The notes under the pieces were generated by a model. That model had not been told where the DNA came from, searched no databases, and was given only the letters and a program-made list of their open reading frames with translations. Shown one piece after another: positions 10,681 to 21,934 of a stretch of 64,000 bases of DNA. Source of the DNA: Poa pratensis (lineage: Eukaryota; Streptophyta; Magnoliopsida; Poales; Poaceae); contig CAMZMU010000062.1 of assembly GCA_947311845.1 (NCBI GenBank), positions 46,582,030-46,646,029 on the forward strand. Reading direction: 5' to 3'. How positions within the stretch are numbered: position 1 is the first letter of the stretch; each line of letters starts with the position of its first letter. A program made the position numbers and the translations under genes.

Positions 10681-11945
10681 ATGAGTACTTCATACCACAT
10701 TCTTATTTTTCTCTTTTGCTCACTCTCGTATTTGCTCAGTATATCATTTGACCAGTCACTCATTTTAATTTGCTCAGTCTATTTCTTCAGTCTCCTCAGT
10801 TTTTGTTTTCTTTCTTCAGTGTTCTTTCTTTTTTCTTTCTTCAGTCTCCTCATTTTAATTTGCTTAGTCTTTTATTTAATCAGTCTTCATTCTTCAGTGT
10901 TCTTTCTTTTTTCTTTCTTCAGTCTCTTCAGTTCTTGTTTTCTTGAGTCTCTCATTTCCTTGGGTTTCCTTCAGTTTTCACATCAATCTTTATTTCAGTT
11001 TCAAGTCTCCATCTTTTATCTCTTTGGTTCAGTCCTTAGTTTCTTAGTTCCTTCATTTTTCAGTTCATCATTCTTTCTTCAGTCTCCATTTCTTACTTCT
11101 TCCGTCTCCATTATCCTTTTTTTTGTCTCAGTAAATTGTTGAAACACTCCAGTTTGCTTTTGCTTGCTTGTTTTAATACAAAAGTGACATTAGAGATAAA
11201 GCTGAAAATATGATCAGTTTTGGGGCACACCATCTAATAGACCAAGGTGTGCTCTGTCCTGAAAACTTTAAATACATGTATTGCTGCTCTGTTTTAGGTG
11301 TTCAGCTAGCATGCTTGTGTGACAGACTGACAGTACATATGACCACAAGAAAATAAAGTCGTGGGAGCTAAAATTAAAGTGGTTATTTTAGCAAAGATCA
11401 GCCATGCACTTGTCATTTATTTTCAGAGTAGTAACATCACTATTGTAGTGTATACTTAGTTTTCGACAATGCAACTTAGCTCCATGAAACCTTCAGGCAA
11501 CCCAGGTTCAGGATAGTTCTCATAGCAGAGCCCAAATATCGTGAGTGTTGTAGATCTTCAGTGAGGCATCGGAAGTATTAAGCCATCCTGTACTTATATT
11601 TGTAGGCCCAGTTATCATCTGGAATCTCACGATGTTGAAATAAACAGTATCAAGCCACAGGTTATCATGGGAAGTATCAAGCCACATGTCGTGCTCTTCA
11701 TTTTCCAGTCTTTATTTTTTTAGTCTTTCTGCAGTTCTCCAGCCCTGATCTTTCTACAGTTCTTCAGTCCAGATCGTGCTCTTCATGTTCTATCAGCTGC
11801 TTTGTTTCTCATTATCTCATTCTAGCTTTCAGTCTTGTGAAAACTAAAGTTTCTCATTTTCATGTTCTTTCGGTCTTTCATCTTCTTATTTATTTTCTTC
11901 AGTCTTCTTACGTGTCTATTTGTTTTTTCAGTCGTCTTCAGTCAT
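10681..11945. repeat. Degenerate TTCAGTC pyrimidine-rich array
   Basis: The plus strand is strongly T/C-rich and contains the word CAGTC, usually as TTCAGTC, at least 20 times, mainly at 10,750-11,110 and 11,690-11,945. A longer unit (TTCTTCAGTGTTCTTTCTTT plus about 18 bp) occurs twice near 10,817 and 10,891. The open frame 10681-11142 is a by-product of this composition (Phe/Ser/Leu only). Confidence 0.65.
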
Positions 11946-13566
11946 TATGAATGGGACTTGGTTCCCATTAAACCATTGGTTAGGTTAACCTAACCTAAAA
12001 AAGAGCCCAATGGGCTAAATGGAAAACCCACAAACCCATTAGGATTTTTGGTTCGATCCAAAATAACCAAAGGTTATCCGTGCCTCCCGAGCGGGTCGTG
12101 CCGCACGCTGACGAGCCCCTCCCGGCGAGTCGCCGCCGTCGACTCCTACCACCGCCGCCGTTGCCGCTCCCGAGCCGCCCCCAGTCCTCGTTCCATCTCC
12201 TCGGCCCGCCTCCATCTCGTCTGCCCGGATTCTAACTCGAGGCCGCCGGCCGTCGCTCCGCTGCGGGCAGCCACCGTCGCTCCGCCTTCAGCCGACCTGC
12301 GCAGCCGCCCACCTCAACCCCCTCCCCCTGCTCAAGGTTTGGCCTGCCAATCCTGCCCCTACCTGCAATTTGGCTGCTTGGTCGTGTTTCTTGGTTCTGC
12401 AATTTGGTTAACCTTTTGTTGTTCTACTTGCTGTTGGAACAGGGAAATGAGTTGAAATTGGTAGGATGATGTGAAAGTGCATCTAGTTTTATGCCACTAG
12501 TTCCTTTAATCATGTTTCCTGTTCTTGTCTCGAGCTAGTGCAGTAATCATGTTTTACTTTAGGCAGTCTGATGCAATCTGAACTTTCTGAACAAGGGTAG
12601 AAGTGTTGCTAGTGCTAGTATTTGTAGTATTATTAGAGTTACTTTCTGTAACCCTCTCTTTGCTTGGTTCTGTAGTGGAACAAACTTCAGAAGTAGATGC
12701 TGTTGGGCTATCGCATGTTTTACTACTTCCTCTAGTTTATTCTTAAAACTGAACAAGAAGAGAACTTTTCATCAGAGTTTCTTATGTACATTCATATGTT
12801 GTGCAGGTGTTGAAATGGAGGAAGCTGCAGAATTAGATTCAAGATACATGCAAGGAAGACGAACTCGGGAGTTCAGAAATGAGAATGGAGGAGGATTATG
12901 ATCAGAAGGAGAAGGCATGGGATTTGAGAAAGATGAGGATGATGAAGATGAAAATTATGGGCTAGATGATGATTTTGATGCGGACATCGGAGAAGGTTCA
13001 AACACGGATGCTCAAGGAAGGAGGTTCATACCGAAGGCTTGGCGAGAATTTGTGAGAGTATTTCTGTGAGAGTATTTCGAATGTGTGAGAGTATTTCTGT
13101 GTGCATGAATAGTACTGATGCATCTCGGGCCTCAATTACTTGATGTCACGGTTTCTGTATTGCAGTGCTCTATCAGTTTGTTTGTATTCTGAAAAGTATG
13201 CAGTTCTGCTTAAATTTAATTGCTATACTCCATACGTATCACCTGCTAATGTAAATCATTGTAAACTTTTGGCATGTTCTGTGTTTAGATGGTTGACCGT
13301 ACATGCCTATTATTATTTTTGTGCGTATATGCTTCCAGTTTCAGCGCTTTTTGTGTGTGTGTGTCGAGCAAGTTTGCGATGGTGAGTTTTGTTCACCTAG
13401 CGTTTAAGTCGGCAAGCCATGCTTTGCAAGTATTTGCTATCATTTTGTAATGTTAAAAATGGTTGAAAACCTAAATAACCAATAGTTAACCATTTCTAAC
13501 CTTATTAACCTAATGGTTAACTCATTTTACCATTTACACGAAATCGTTAACCAAATTCCATCGTGA
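11946..13566. mobile_element. hAT-like non-autonomous transposon
   Basis: An 8-bp direct repeat TCAGTCAT (11938-11945 and 13567-13574) flanks ends that are imperfect inverted copies: TATGAATGGGACTTGGTT at the left, and TCACGATGGAATTTGGTT read inward from the right. The subterminal DNA is rich in GGTTAACC/AACCTAA motifs, as in hAT elements. No transposase core is visible. The left TSD lies in a TTCAGTC-rich array, which slightly weakens the TSD argument. Confidence 0.6.
12048..13069 (+). pseudogene. Exon-like segments inside the hAT-like element
   Basis: A GC-rich block (12,070-12,340) looks like a grass first exon or leader. After a TGTGCAG acceptor (about 12,807) a second block includes an acidic run (EKDEDDEDENYGLDDDFDAD) and ends RRFIPKAWREFVRVFL stop at 13,069. 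They could be the 5' remains of a hAT transposase gene (BED region lost) or a captured host gene. No family is recognised. Confidence 0.3.
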
Positions 13567-13574
13567 TCAGTCAT

Positions 13575-13985
13575 GAACCACTGGGGGAGAGCACCTACTT
13601 CTATGACAATCTGAAGAATCATTTTCATGCTTGGTGTTTGGTAATCAGAGACTTGAAGCAGAATAAGGCATGTCAAATAGTTCGTTTGATATGAAACTTG
13701 GTTCCGTTTTGTACCTCTGTAATTTGTATCAGATGCTGCTAGGTGGTCGTAGCAACTTCAACATTCCATAAGCGAAGATTTTGCATCCCTCTGCCCTGCC
13801 ACTCGGACGCGAAACGGAGGATTTTGCAGTCCGTCAAGCGGCGGGAATCCATTGCCTTTTCAGTTTCGGAGAAGAATACCGAAGCCGACTCGTGCTGCTG
13901 GCCCAAGAGGATTCCCCATGCCTAAATAAAACAAGACAAGCGGAAACCAACGGAAGAGCGAACCGCCGCCGCCGCCGCCGCTCCG
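13575..13985. other. Intergenic; leader of the following pseudogene
   Basis: No gene is seen. A short GCC-triplet run (about 13,962-13,983) precedes the ATG at 13,986, as is common in grass 5' leaders. Confidence 0.4.
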
Positions 13986-15024
13986 ATGGCCGCCGGCAAC
14001 CACCGGAAACGCCTCATTGTCGTGATGGAGGACGAAAAGCCTGATTATTTCGTGTACAGCATCAACATCATGCATCTGTTCAAGTCCGCTCCCTCCCGAG
14101 GGGGCCGATGGAGATTCGTAGCGTCCCCAGCCCCATGGGCCAGATTCCCAAGCCCCTCGCCCATCCCGAGTGCATCGACTTCGCGCTCGCCGGCGACGGC
14201 GCTACCTTGGTGGGCGTCAGCAATCTCAAGCGCACTGTCCTGTACGACACGAGGTCTGGCGCCTCGTCGACGGGGCCGGAGCTCCAGCACGGGAAGACCG
14301 GCACGCGCTCAAATGCCGCCTCAAGCCCTCAACGGATCCGACCAAGGGAAGCCCGCCGCCGAGGACTGCGCCCTCTTCCCCTCGGACGGCGGCGGCGGCG
14401 GCGCCCGCCTCAGGCTAGACTGCCCCACTAGCTCCTGGCGCATTCTCCCAGAGCCCCCGCCCGACTACCGCTACCTCAACAGTTCCCAGCTCAAGTGCCA
14501 GCTCACGGCCTACTTCACCGCCGGCGCGCGCGTCTGGGTCTCTGCGGAGGAGAGGGGCACCTACTCTTTCCACACCGTCCGCCGCGCGTGGCGCAAGGAG
14601 GGCGATTGGGAAATGCCCTTCTACCACCGCGCCGTCTTCGTCCCCGAGCTTGACAACCTCTGCTTCGGCCTCTGCGCCAAGGGCCGCTGCCTCTTGGCCG
14701 TCGACGTCAAGCAATCCCCGCCGGTCGTCCGATACAGATGGGAGGACACCTTCCCCCGGTCACCGGTGAAAACGGCCACCGGTGCGGCCTCATGCCAGAG
14801 GGCAGCCTCGTCTACCTTGGGACGGCAAGTTCTGCATTGCTTGGACCGTCTTGGTGGACAACGCCGATGATGATGGCCAGAGGCAGCATTTCATCCACTT
14901 GATGGCCCTGCAGCTCATCAAGACCACCTCTACCATCTCCGGCAAGAAGCACTTGCGGATGCTCAAGTGCAGGGTTTGCTGCCTCAAAATGCCAAGCCAT
15001 GGCCGGATGGCGCATGCTTTTTAG
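13986..15024 (+). pseudogene. GC-rich grass single-exon gene, frameshifted
   Basis: It starts MAAGNHRKRLIVVMEDEKPD and ends LKMPSHGRMAHAF stop. The protein is spread over three frames: the start, then LAHPECIDFALAGDGATLVG and NLKRTVLYDTRSG in a second frame, then PPPDYRYLNSSQL, YFTAGARVWVSAEERGTYSF, RAVFVPELDNLCFGLCAKGR, SPPVVRYRWEDTF back in the first, then DGKFCIAWTVLVDNADDDGQ and LMALQLIKTT in another. Frame changes lie near 14,110, 14,320 and 14,790. Repeating WVS-type and VPELDN-type segments suggest a beta-propeller (DUF1618 or kelch-like) protein of a large grass family; this family name is inferred. About 340 residues if undamaged. No introns seen. Confidence 0.65.
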
Positions 15025-15574
15025 CTAATTCGACGTCTCCACCTCTGCTTGTTCAGTGAAGCTGCCTGTTTTTAAGGTTGCAAAGGAGTTAAGCGGAAGC
15101 CACTGGCATTACTCCTAGTTATGAGTTTATTTTCCACATTTTATCTATTCTGATTCAGGGTATCAAGGGTGTTGCATTATGACGTTCCAGTGAAAGGATT
15201 CGATCCAAACAAATGGAGTTGTATTATGATATTCCAGTGAAACCAGTGAAAGGATTCACACTATTTTGTTTTGTTGAAATGATTGGTTTCTAGCATGGTG
15301 TGTGACAGGCTTTGATTTACTCTGTTCGGCAACCATGAAAATTTCCAGACTGTTAACCATAGAAAATAGACTTTTGAAAGGTGCAAAGAATACATGTGTT
15401 TGAAGCTAACATGACATGTTCATCAGGAAGTGCATTTATTCCTACTTTTTTTTTTGAAGTTTCATTTATTCCTACTTGTTGGGGCCCTTAATTTTACTAT
15501 ATATTCCAAGCTTATTCATGAACACCAAAAGCTCCCAGATGATTTTACCTAAATGCTTCACCACAAGAGCCGAG
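15025..15574. other. 3' flank of the pseudogene, no gene
   Basis: AT-rich DNA. A short phrase (ATTCCAGTGAAA) repeats near 15,185 and 15,231, together with GGATTCGATCCAAACAAATG. No open frame of interest. Confidence 0.35.
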
Positions 15575-15831
15575 GGCATGTACAATGATCTTATCTTAGC
15601 AGTGTCACGTAGGATAACCGCTGAGTTGGAAGAGAGAAACGAAAAAAGAGGTTTGTCTTATTTTAGCTAAGAGATCATCTCTTGGCAACAATATGTCTCA
15701 CCACCTTTTTAGGATATCTAATTACTAAATGAGACCGTCTTATCAACCATTGTACATCATATTTTTCTTGTCATATCTAAATTAGTTGGACCATCTAAAA
15801 TAAAACCGTCTTATCAATCATTGTACATGCC
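15575..15831. mobile_element. MITE, about 257 bp
   Basis: Inverted ends of 15 bp: GGCATGTACAATGAT on the left and its reverse complement ending GTACATGCC on the right. The interior is AT-rich with internal GTCTTATCAA(C/T)CATTGTACA copies, and has no ORF. The superfamily is not clear because I could not fix the TSD. Confidence 0.65.
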
Positions 15832-16312
15832 TATAGGATATTTAAGTATGGCAATATCCCCATCGAGGAACTGTGGCTGGTTGCATAGGGTACCTAATCT
15901 GCCCTCGCCTACATTATTGATAACCTATTGACCGTGAGGGAATTGCGCGACGCTCCACTCTTCTTGATCTTTCTTCTTCTGGTTGCCTTGCCTTCATTTG
16001 GCCGAGCAGCGTTGGGAGAGACCAAACCTGGCCACTTGGGCCCGTGCCAGCGGGCTGGCCCGCGAGCACGCATGCCCGGCCCGCCATGGGCCTGGCACGG
16101 CACGTGCCTTAGTAGGCCGTGCTCGGCCCGTCGCCCGCTTGGGGCCGTGCTGGGGCCTAGAGGCTGAGCCCGCTTGCCGACACGGGCACGACCCATTTGG
16201 CGGCCAGCACGCGGAGGCCCACGACGGCACGCCAGGCCCGTCGGCCGTGGCGACCAATTTTTCCTTCCGAAATATCTTGCAAAATGCACGAGAACTAGAT
16301 CAACCTTTCCTG

Positions 16313-16323
16313 CTATAAAAAGG
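16313..16323 (+). promoter_or_regulatory. TATA box of the BED ORF
   Basis: CTATAAAAAGG lies 61 bp upstream of the ATG at 16,384 and is followed by a CA-rich leader (CACACACAACTACACACAAG), a usual plant core promoter layout. Confidence 0.65.
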
Positions 16324-16383
16324 CTCTCACCCCTCTCATTTCTCACACACAACTACACACAAGCTCACACACACACACACAAC

Positions 16384-16608
16384 ATGGCTGAACCCCAGCA
16401 ACACAACCAGATTCCTGGAGCTGGAAACCTTAGGCCTCGGACCTCCCGGGTGTGGCAGCACTACGATGAAGTGATTACCGTAGTGGATGGAGTGGAGCGG
16501 CTCCAAGCGAAGTGCAAAGTTTGCTCGACGATGTTGCACGTGCAGAGCCATGGACCAACCGACCACTTAACTCGGCACCACGACACGCATCTCATGAGAG
16601 AAATGTAA
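16384..16608 (+). CDS. BED-type zinc-finger mini-protein
   Basis: A 74-residue intact ORF. After a Gln/Pro-rich start it has a complete BED finger: SRVWQHYDEV near residue 19, then AKCKVCSTMLHV with the C-x2-C pair, GPTDHLTRHHDTHL with the two His ligands, and a stop shortly after. BED domains form the DNA-binding N-terminus of hAT transposases, which are normally 600-800 aa. Here translation ends right after the finger, so the product could bind hAT ends but not cut. The nearby CA leader and TATA box suggest expression is possible. The longer frame opening at 16,174 lies in subterminal repeats and was not used. Confidence 0.75.
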   Translation: MAEPQQHNQIPGAGNLRPRTSRVWQHYDEVITVVDGVERLQAKCKVCSTMLHVQSHGPTDHLTRHHDTHLMREM

Positions 16609-17003
16609 TCGGCTAGTGATTTAGCCGTTTTAGAGCAAAGTTGTACTCTTTTTCCTATCTAGAGATAGAAGGTTTTAACGAGGCAGCTAGTAATAAAGCT
16701 CTGTTTTATCATGTATCGCATTTTACATTTTCTATATTTAATCCAGAATTTTTCGTATTTTGAAAGAAAAAGCAGTCAAAATAGGCACATGGGCCAAATA
16801 TGGCCCGTCGGCCTAATCGTGCCCGTGCCAGCACGTTTAACTCAGGGGGGCCGTGCCTGAGCCTTTAGGCCAGACCCGTGTGCCGGCACGGCACGACCCG
16901 CTTACTAAACGTGCCTTCATGGGCCGTGCCGTGCTAGGCCCGCGAAGGGCTAATTGTGCTCGTGTCGTGCCGGGCCGGCCCGCTGGCCAGGTTTAGGAGA
17001 GAC

Positions 17004-18862
17004 CGGAGAAAACACCCAACCATGGATTCAATGGAATAAGACATTATCGCCAAATATCACAACCTTCAAATAACACAATAAGGCATTCAAAGTGAGTATA
17101 AATTTTACTACTTATGGCCATATGCCTTATTAGAATTTCTTAGGAAAATGCATTATTAATTTTATAGGGACTTGGGAATGAAAAACCAGATTGTATTGTG
17201 AAGCTTTTGGCGTTGGATCTTGAAGGGTTGTTTCAATAGAAAACCGCAATTGTTTTCTCTAAAACAAAATTCCAGTGCCAAGTGTTATGTTAGAAGCCTC
17301 GCTAAACACATATTTGAAAAGGGAATTGACAGGGAATAAATGTGTGAGCTGGTTACACCTAGTACATCTGTTGATGGATGTTGAATTGTCAGTGGACTAA
17401 AATGTCTTCACCGGAGGTTAACCTCATTTGAACTTTTACGGTCAAGTCCATGTTTCTAGACTTCATGAACAATCATACTAGTCTACGAAAGTATAGTTGG
17501 AAAATGAAAATCCCACCGAAAATTACATGTGGTTCCTTCACGGCAAGGTAGAATCAAAGATGTATCCCAAATTAATTAATTAATCAGCTGCCACCACACA
17601 AGTTCACAAGGCAATGCAGCTAGGGATGGCGCACGCACGAGCGGAGCAAACCACACATTCTTCAAAATTCAACCATGTCTAGTTCTCCAATGCACAACAT
17701 CCAAGGGGTGGAGCTTCCCCCCCCCCCCCCCCCCCCCCCGCACTGTCCGCCGCCGCCTTCGAAATTTTCTCGCGAGACCCGTCTACGACGACGACGCACC
17801 GGCTCTTCTATAGGAAAACGAAAAGAAACCACAACAAAACTTGGTGGGAGTCTGGAGCTAGCCCAAGCGGGAGCCACCTCAACGGTCGGATAGCTAGCTA
17901 GGGCGGGTGTATCCCTCTGCTTTTTGCGTTCACGATGGGCCACCCACGCGCGCCATCTGACCTGGACCTCATTTCTCGACGCCCCTACATGGCGCTCTGA
18001 GTTGATTATTGACTAATCAGGAGTTCAATGCTTAAAATAACAGGGTTCATCCCTAATCTAATCACCTCTATCAGCCATTGCTTGCGCTTGAAATTATAAT
18101 AATCTTATCATAGTATCAGTTCATGCATTGGGTTTCGCAACGGCTAGTTCCACACGAGCTATTCAGAATAAACAAACTGTGGAAAGCCATGTTGTTGCCC
18201 TCTGTGCAATGCGAAATTGCGAAGCCCTCCCACCGTCCACTTTTTTGCTGAACTGGCCAGGATCCCGGAATGCTTACCGGAGTACTAATTGATTTGTTTT
18301 GGCATTTGCCCAGCAATGTGCTGTGGAATTTTCTGAAGCTGTATGGGTAGCTAATTCGTAACGGCCGTATCTGCTGGTGTTTATCTTTTTACAGCATTTC
18401 TCTACTTTGGAAGGGATGAAACAGACAAGAATGTAGCCAGATTGCACGGTTAAATTAGCTTGATTAATGTTTCTTGTCTGATGCAGAGGCAACTCCCAAG
18501 AATCAGGCCACAGGTCAAGCTGTTCTCTCATAGGCAGTTTGCACAAAACCCCCTTGGAAGTTTTGCCTGTGGTCAATGGTGGATGGAATAGCAAAAGCTC
18601 AGCATAAGATTCGTACTAGGCCTTCGTAGTACGGACAATGCTCGATTCTAGCCAAGTGTGACGTGTTGGTGCACATTGTCACATGTATGATGTATCATGT
18701 ATGTATGTATGGCTTCTACTTCTTGTATCGCTACTGCTGGTATGTGTTTTTAGAAGCACGTCTTACTTACTTTCATACACTCACCTTTTGACATTCATTC
18801 ATAGACTTGTACTCTTTACAGACTTTGCTAAACACGTCGGGCCATCGATTTCTTCACACATA
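17004..18862. other. Intergenic, no gene seen
   Basis: AT-rich to mixed DNA. It holds a 23-base C run (17,717-17,739) and a short AATT run near 17,570. No frame resembles a known family. Confidence 0.45.
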
Positions 18863-19023
18863 CTCCATCCGTTTTTAAATATAAGATGTTTTACCTTTTG
18901 TCCACATTCACATGTATCTAGATGTATATGGACATGTTTCAATGTGTATGTAAACTCATTCGATTTTGCACCTAGCCAACATGTGAGCTAGCTAAAACAT
19001 TTTATATTAAAAAACGGAGGGAG
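18863..19023. mobile_element. Stowaway MITE (Tc1/Mariner)
   Basis: 161 bp, with ends CTCCATCCGTTTTTAAATAT and its inverted counterpart ending AAAACGGAGGGAG. The TA target duplication is at 18861-18862 and 19024-19025. This is the standard grass Stowaway consensus. Confidence 0.92.
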
Positions 19024-19456
19024 TATGCCTTAATAGCTTGCATCACTTCAAATCTCAAAAAAAAAAAACTTGCATCACTTCAGCAATATAGGTTACACGA
19101 CCTCAGTTTTCTTTGGTGATGAATGGATATCTTGTACTCCATTGACACGTACATAGTCATGCCATCTGCATGAGCCATATCTTTTCTCCACTATTTTCGC
19201 AATGCTTACTTGCACGTTAATTTGGGGAGAAATTTATTTCGTTCCCATATGTTTAGCAGAAAATATTTCTGATTTCTCAGAATTATTAGGGAGAAAATAT
19301 TTTTATACCCATGCATCTCTTACCGTGCACAAGGGCCGGATACGTGTAGAAATAGAAACAAACCAGGCCGAGGAGATCACGGCAACAACCGCGATGCCCA
19401 ATCCGCGGGACGGAAGCAAAATAGGAAACGAGTTAATCAGGTTCCCTCCGCAGGGA

Positions 19457-20464
19457 AACATAAATAGGATCCAATCCGGAGGGCTTCCACGCAAGTTGTA
19501 GAGCGGCAGGATTTGAAATATTTTCTAGCGATCGAGGGGAGAGCGTGCGTGCGTGCGCCGGCGCAGTCTTTTGTCTCCTTCCTCCTCCCTCGTCGCAATC
19601 CTGAAAGCTGCGGCCTAGTCCGAGGACAAACCAAGAGAGGGAAGAAGCAACGGGAAACTCCGCCTCCCTCCGCCACAGGATAGCGAGAGCGAGAGCGGCC
19701 GCCGGCCACACGACGCAGGTGCGGTTACTTCCGAGTCCCAGCTTCCTCTCCGCTCGCTCGGGTAATCTTTGCTGCTAGATTTGTTTGCTCTTGGGGGCGG
19801 CGCGGGTGTCGGGTTGATCTGTCGTCCCGGCGCTTGGGGCTGTTCATTGTTTTTGTTTTTGCTGATGAACTGGAGCGGCTGTTTTCTGTTGCGTCGAGGA
19901 GGCAACCGCTGTTCCTGACGAGATTTCTCGCAACCGCAATACTACCAAGTCGCCGGCGCTGCGTTTGCTAGGCTCGGTTCGTCTTAGACTAGTTTGGATT
20001 TTATTTTATTTCGAGATTGAACAAGTTTGGATTTTTATTTCGCGTATATCTGTTCGGATCTGGCGGTGACACGAGATTTATCCAGATTTAATGAGTTGGA
20101 AGAGCGGGGTTATCCCAAACTGAATCAGTTATACTCATGGTTGCGTTGCGAACTTGCGATTCTTTGCTCTAATTCAGTTTAGTTCAGTACCATCTTCCTT
20201 TTGGTTGGGAACGTAATGTTTTTTCCCCGAGGAACGTGGTGATGAAAGTTGAATTGTATGCTTTAAACAAAACAAAACAAAAAACTGCTATGAAACATGT
20301 TTGGCCTGAGTATTCCACTTCCCTGTTCATTCATGATTCCAAATCTGCCTATAGGTTTGCCGTCGTATGGGCTTGTAAAACTGTCGTAGTCAAGCAAAAT
20401 CCATTTAATCCGTCCCTTTTTTCTGTTTGGGCTCATTTATGTGATTGCTGCAGGTAAGGCGAAG
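19457..20464 (+). promoter_or_regulatory. Promoter, 5' leader and leader intron of NET gene
   Basis: A TATA-like ATAAATAGG (about 19,460) precedes a GC-rich leader ending at a CGCAG/GTGCGG donor (about 19,719). T-rich intron-like DNA follows, with an acceptor GATTGCTGCAG at about 20,453, 12 bp before the ATG. The structure is inferred from signals alone. Confidence 0.5.
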
Positions 20465-21709
20465 ATGGTGGTGCAGAAGGAGCTGCAGCAGGCATGGTGG
20501 TTCGACAGCCACAACCTCGCAAAGCCATCGCCGTGGCTCGGTCACACTCTTTCAGGTTCGCCTCCCCCTCACCCTTAGCGCTCTCCAATTGAGGTTGCGA
20601 TTCTGAATACCAAACTGTCCGCATCTGTTCTTGAGCTAAACAATTTGTTTACCAAACTGTCCGCATCTATTCTGGCGTAATTTTCAGTATGTTGGACGGC
20701 CATGATTAGAGTGATTTGTGATGTAAAATTTGTTCCATCATGGAATGTCTGAGCTTTGTAATGAAGTTGTTATGTTCAGTATGATTCCTTAGCGAGAGAT
20801 GTCACCGACTGTCATTACATGTTTACAACACACCCTGTACAATCATTTTGTGATTTAAATCCTATAGAATGGCATGGTCATTCTATACTTAAGATCTTGC
20901 ACTACATCAAGGATCCTTTCCCTACTGTATTTAATTGCCCCTTACGAGTTCTGCTCTTCCTTTCATTTGATTGCAGAACTAGATGACAAGACCAAGCAGA
21001 TGCTCAAGCTGATTGACCAAGATGCAGACTCGTTCGCACAACGCGCTGAAATGTACTACAAGAAGCGCCCTGTACTGGTGGACATGCTCGGCGACCTGTA
21101 TCGAGCACACCGCTCACTGGCCGAGCAGTATGACACGCTGAAGCATGGCAGCGGCACACGCCGCTCGATGCTCACTCCGTCTTCCAGCAACAAGAGCTGG
21201 TCTCCTGCATCCCGGATGGCAAGGCAACAGGAAGTTCTTCCGCCAACTCGCTTTGCTCAGACTCCTATGACTCTGAGTCTGAAGTTGATGACCCAGAAGA
21301 AGAACACCCAGAAGAACACGATCAGAAAATATCTGAAGGTGAAACAGAGGAGGTTGAAACGGACCAGCCTGACCAAGATGCAGAGCTCATGCGTGCAGAG
21401 ATCAAGAGGCTCAATGAGCAGAATTCAGAGCTGCAGAAGGCGATCGAAGAGAACAAGGCAGCCCTCAAAGCGGAGCTCGCCGCCAAGGACGAGGAGAAGA
21501 GGGAGGTCATCAGGCAGCTCGCGTCGTCGATCGACATGGTGAAGCAGGAGAACTACACCTTGCGCGAGTGCATCAAGAGCTCGAAGCGGGAACACCCCAC
21601 GGCTTTCTCATCCCGCGCCTTTGATCTCAAGAAGCTGACCAAGGATCTGTTCTCCGCGAAGCTGTTCACGGCGCACTGCAGGCCTTCAGGGCCCCTGGTC
21701 GTTCTGTGA
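20465..21709 (+). CDS. NETWORKED/KIP1-like NAB-domain protein (NET3-type)
   Basis: Exon 1 (20465-20555) gives an actin-binding NAB start with [16 protein letters not shown], spliced TCA-G/AA into exon 2 (20977-21709). The domain continues [36 protein letters not shown] and [12 protein letters not shown]. After a Ser-rich linker and an acidic stretch comes a coiled coil ([39 protein letters not shown]) and a C-terminal [16 protein letters not shown] tail. NET proteins link actin to membranes; size and tail fit the short NET3 class. The NAB part and the coiled coil are in different frames, so one indel lies between about 21,130 and 21,230. That is either a recent mutation or an assembly error. 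Expected length is about 274 residues. Confidence 0.8.
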
Positions 21710-21902
21710 GTTTTGGTGCGACAGAGTCACCATGGTGAGGAGAGAGGAAACATCATGCACTATCTCCTTCTTGACATCTAGCTCCATGAGAATTTCTTGT
21801 AGCTCATGTGCATATAGGATGGGTTTCTTTTGTCCATCCTTGTTCAGGCTTAGCTGGTAGAGAGAGCGGCTCATTTTAACTACGTTGCTGTTAAGTACTC
21901 TA
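21710..21902. other. 3' flank of NET gene
   Basis: Probable 3' UTR, with no other feature seen. It ends at the target site of the adjacent Helitron. Confidence 0.45.
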
Positions 21903-21934
21903 CTAGTGGAATTTTGTGCGGCGTCACGCCGCAC
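21903..21934 (-). mobile_element. Helitron 3' terminus (element E)
   Basis: On the minus strand a perfect hairpin (GTGCGGCG, loop TGA, CGCCGCAC; 21916-21934) is followed after nine bases by CTAG and then a host T at 21,902. This is the canonical Helitron 3' end. The element must extend to the right, but I could not place its 5' TC end. Confidence 0.7.

Larger units (their letters stand above)
16023..16995 (+). mobile_element. Miniature hAT transposon encoding a BED finger
   Basis: The 8-bp TSD GGAGAGAC (16015-16022 and 16996-17003) flanks a 973-bp element with TIRs CAAACCTGGCCA and TAAACCTGGCCA. Both subterminal regions (16,030-16,250 and 16,795-16,990) are dense in GGCCCG/GGCACG words, typical for binding regions of hAT transposases. 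Between them lie a TATA box and one complete short ORF. The catalytic RNase-H-like and dimerisation (hATC) regions are absent. Confidence 0.88.

Noticed and set aside
10681..11142. 153-residue Phe/Ser/Leu frame, apparently multi-membrane-spanning
   Set aside because: Arises from the T/C-rich TTCAGTC array.
17717..17739. C23 run as a biological signal
   Set aside because: Simple homopolymer; length may be unreliable in sequencing.
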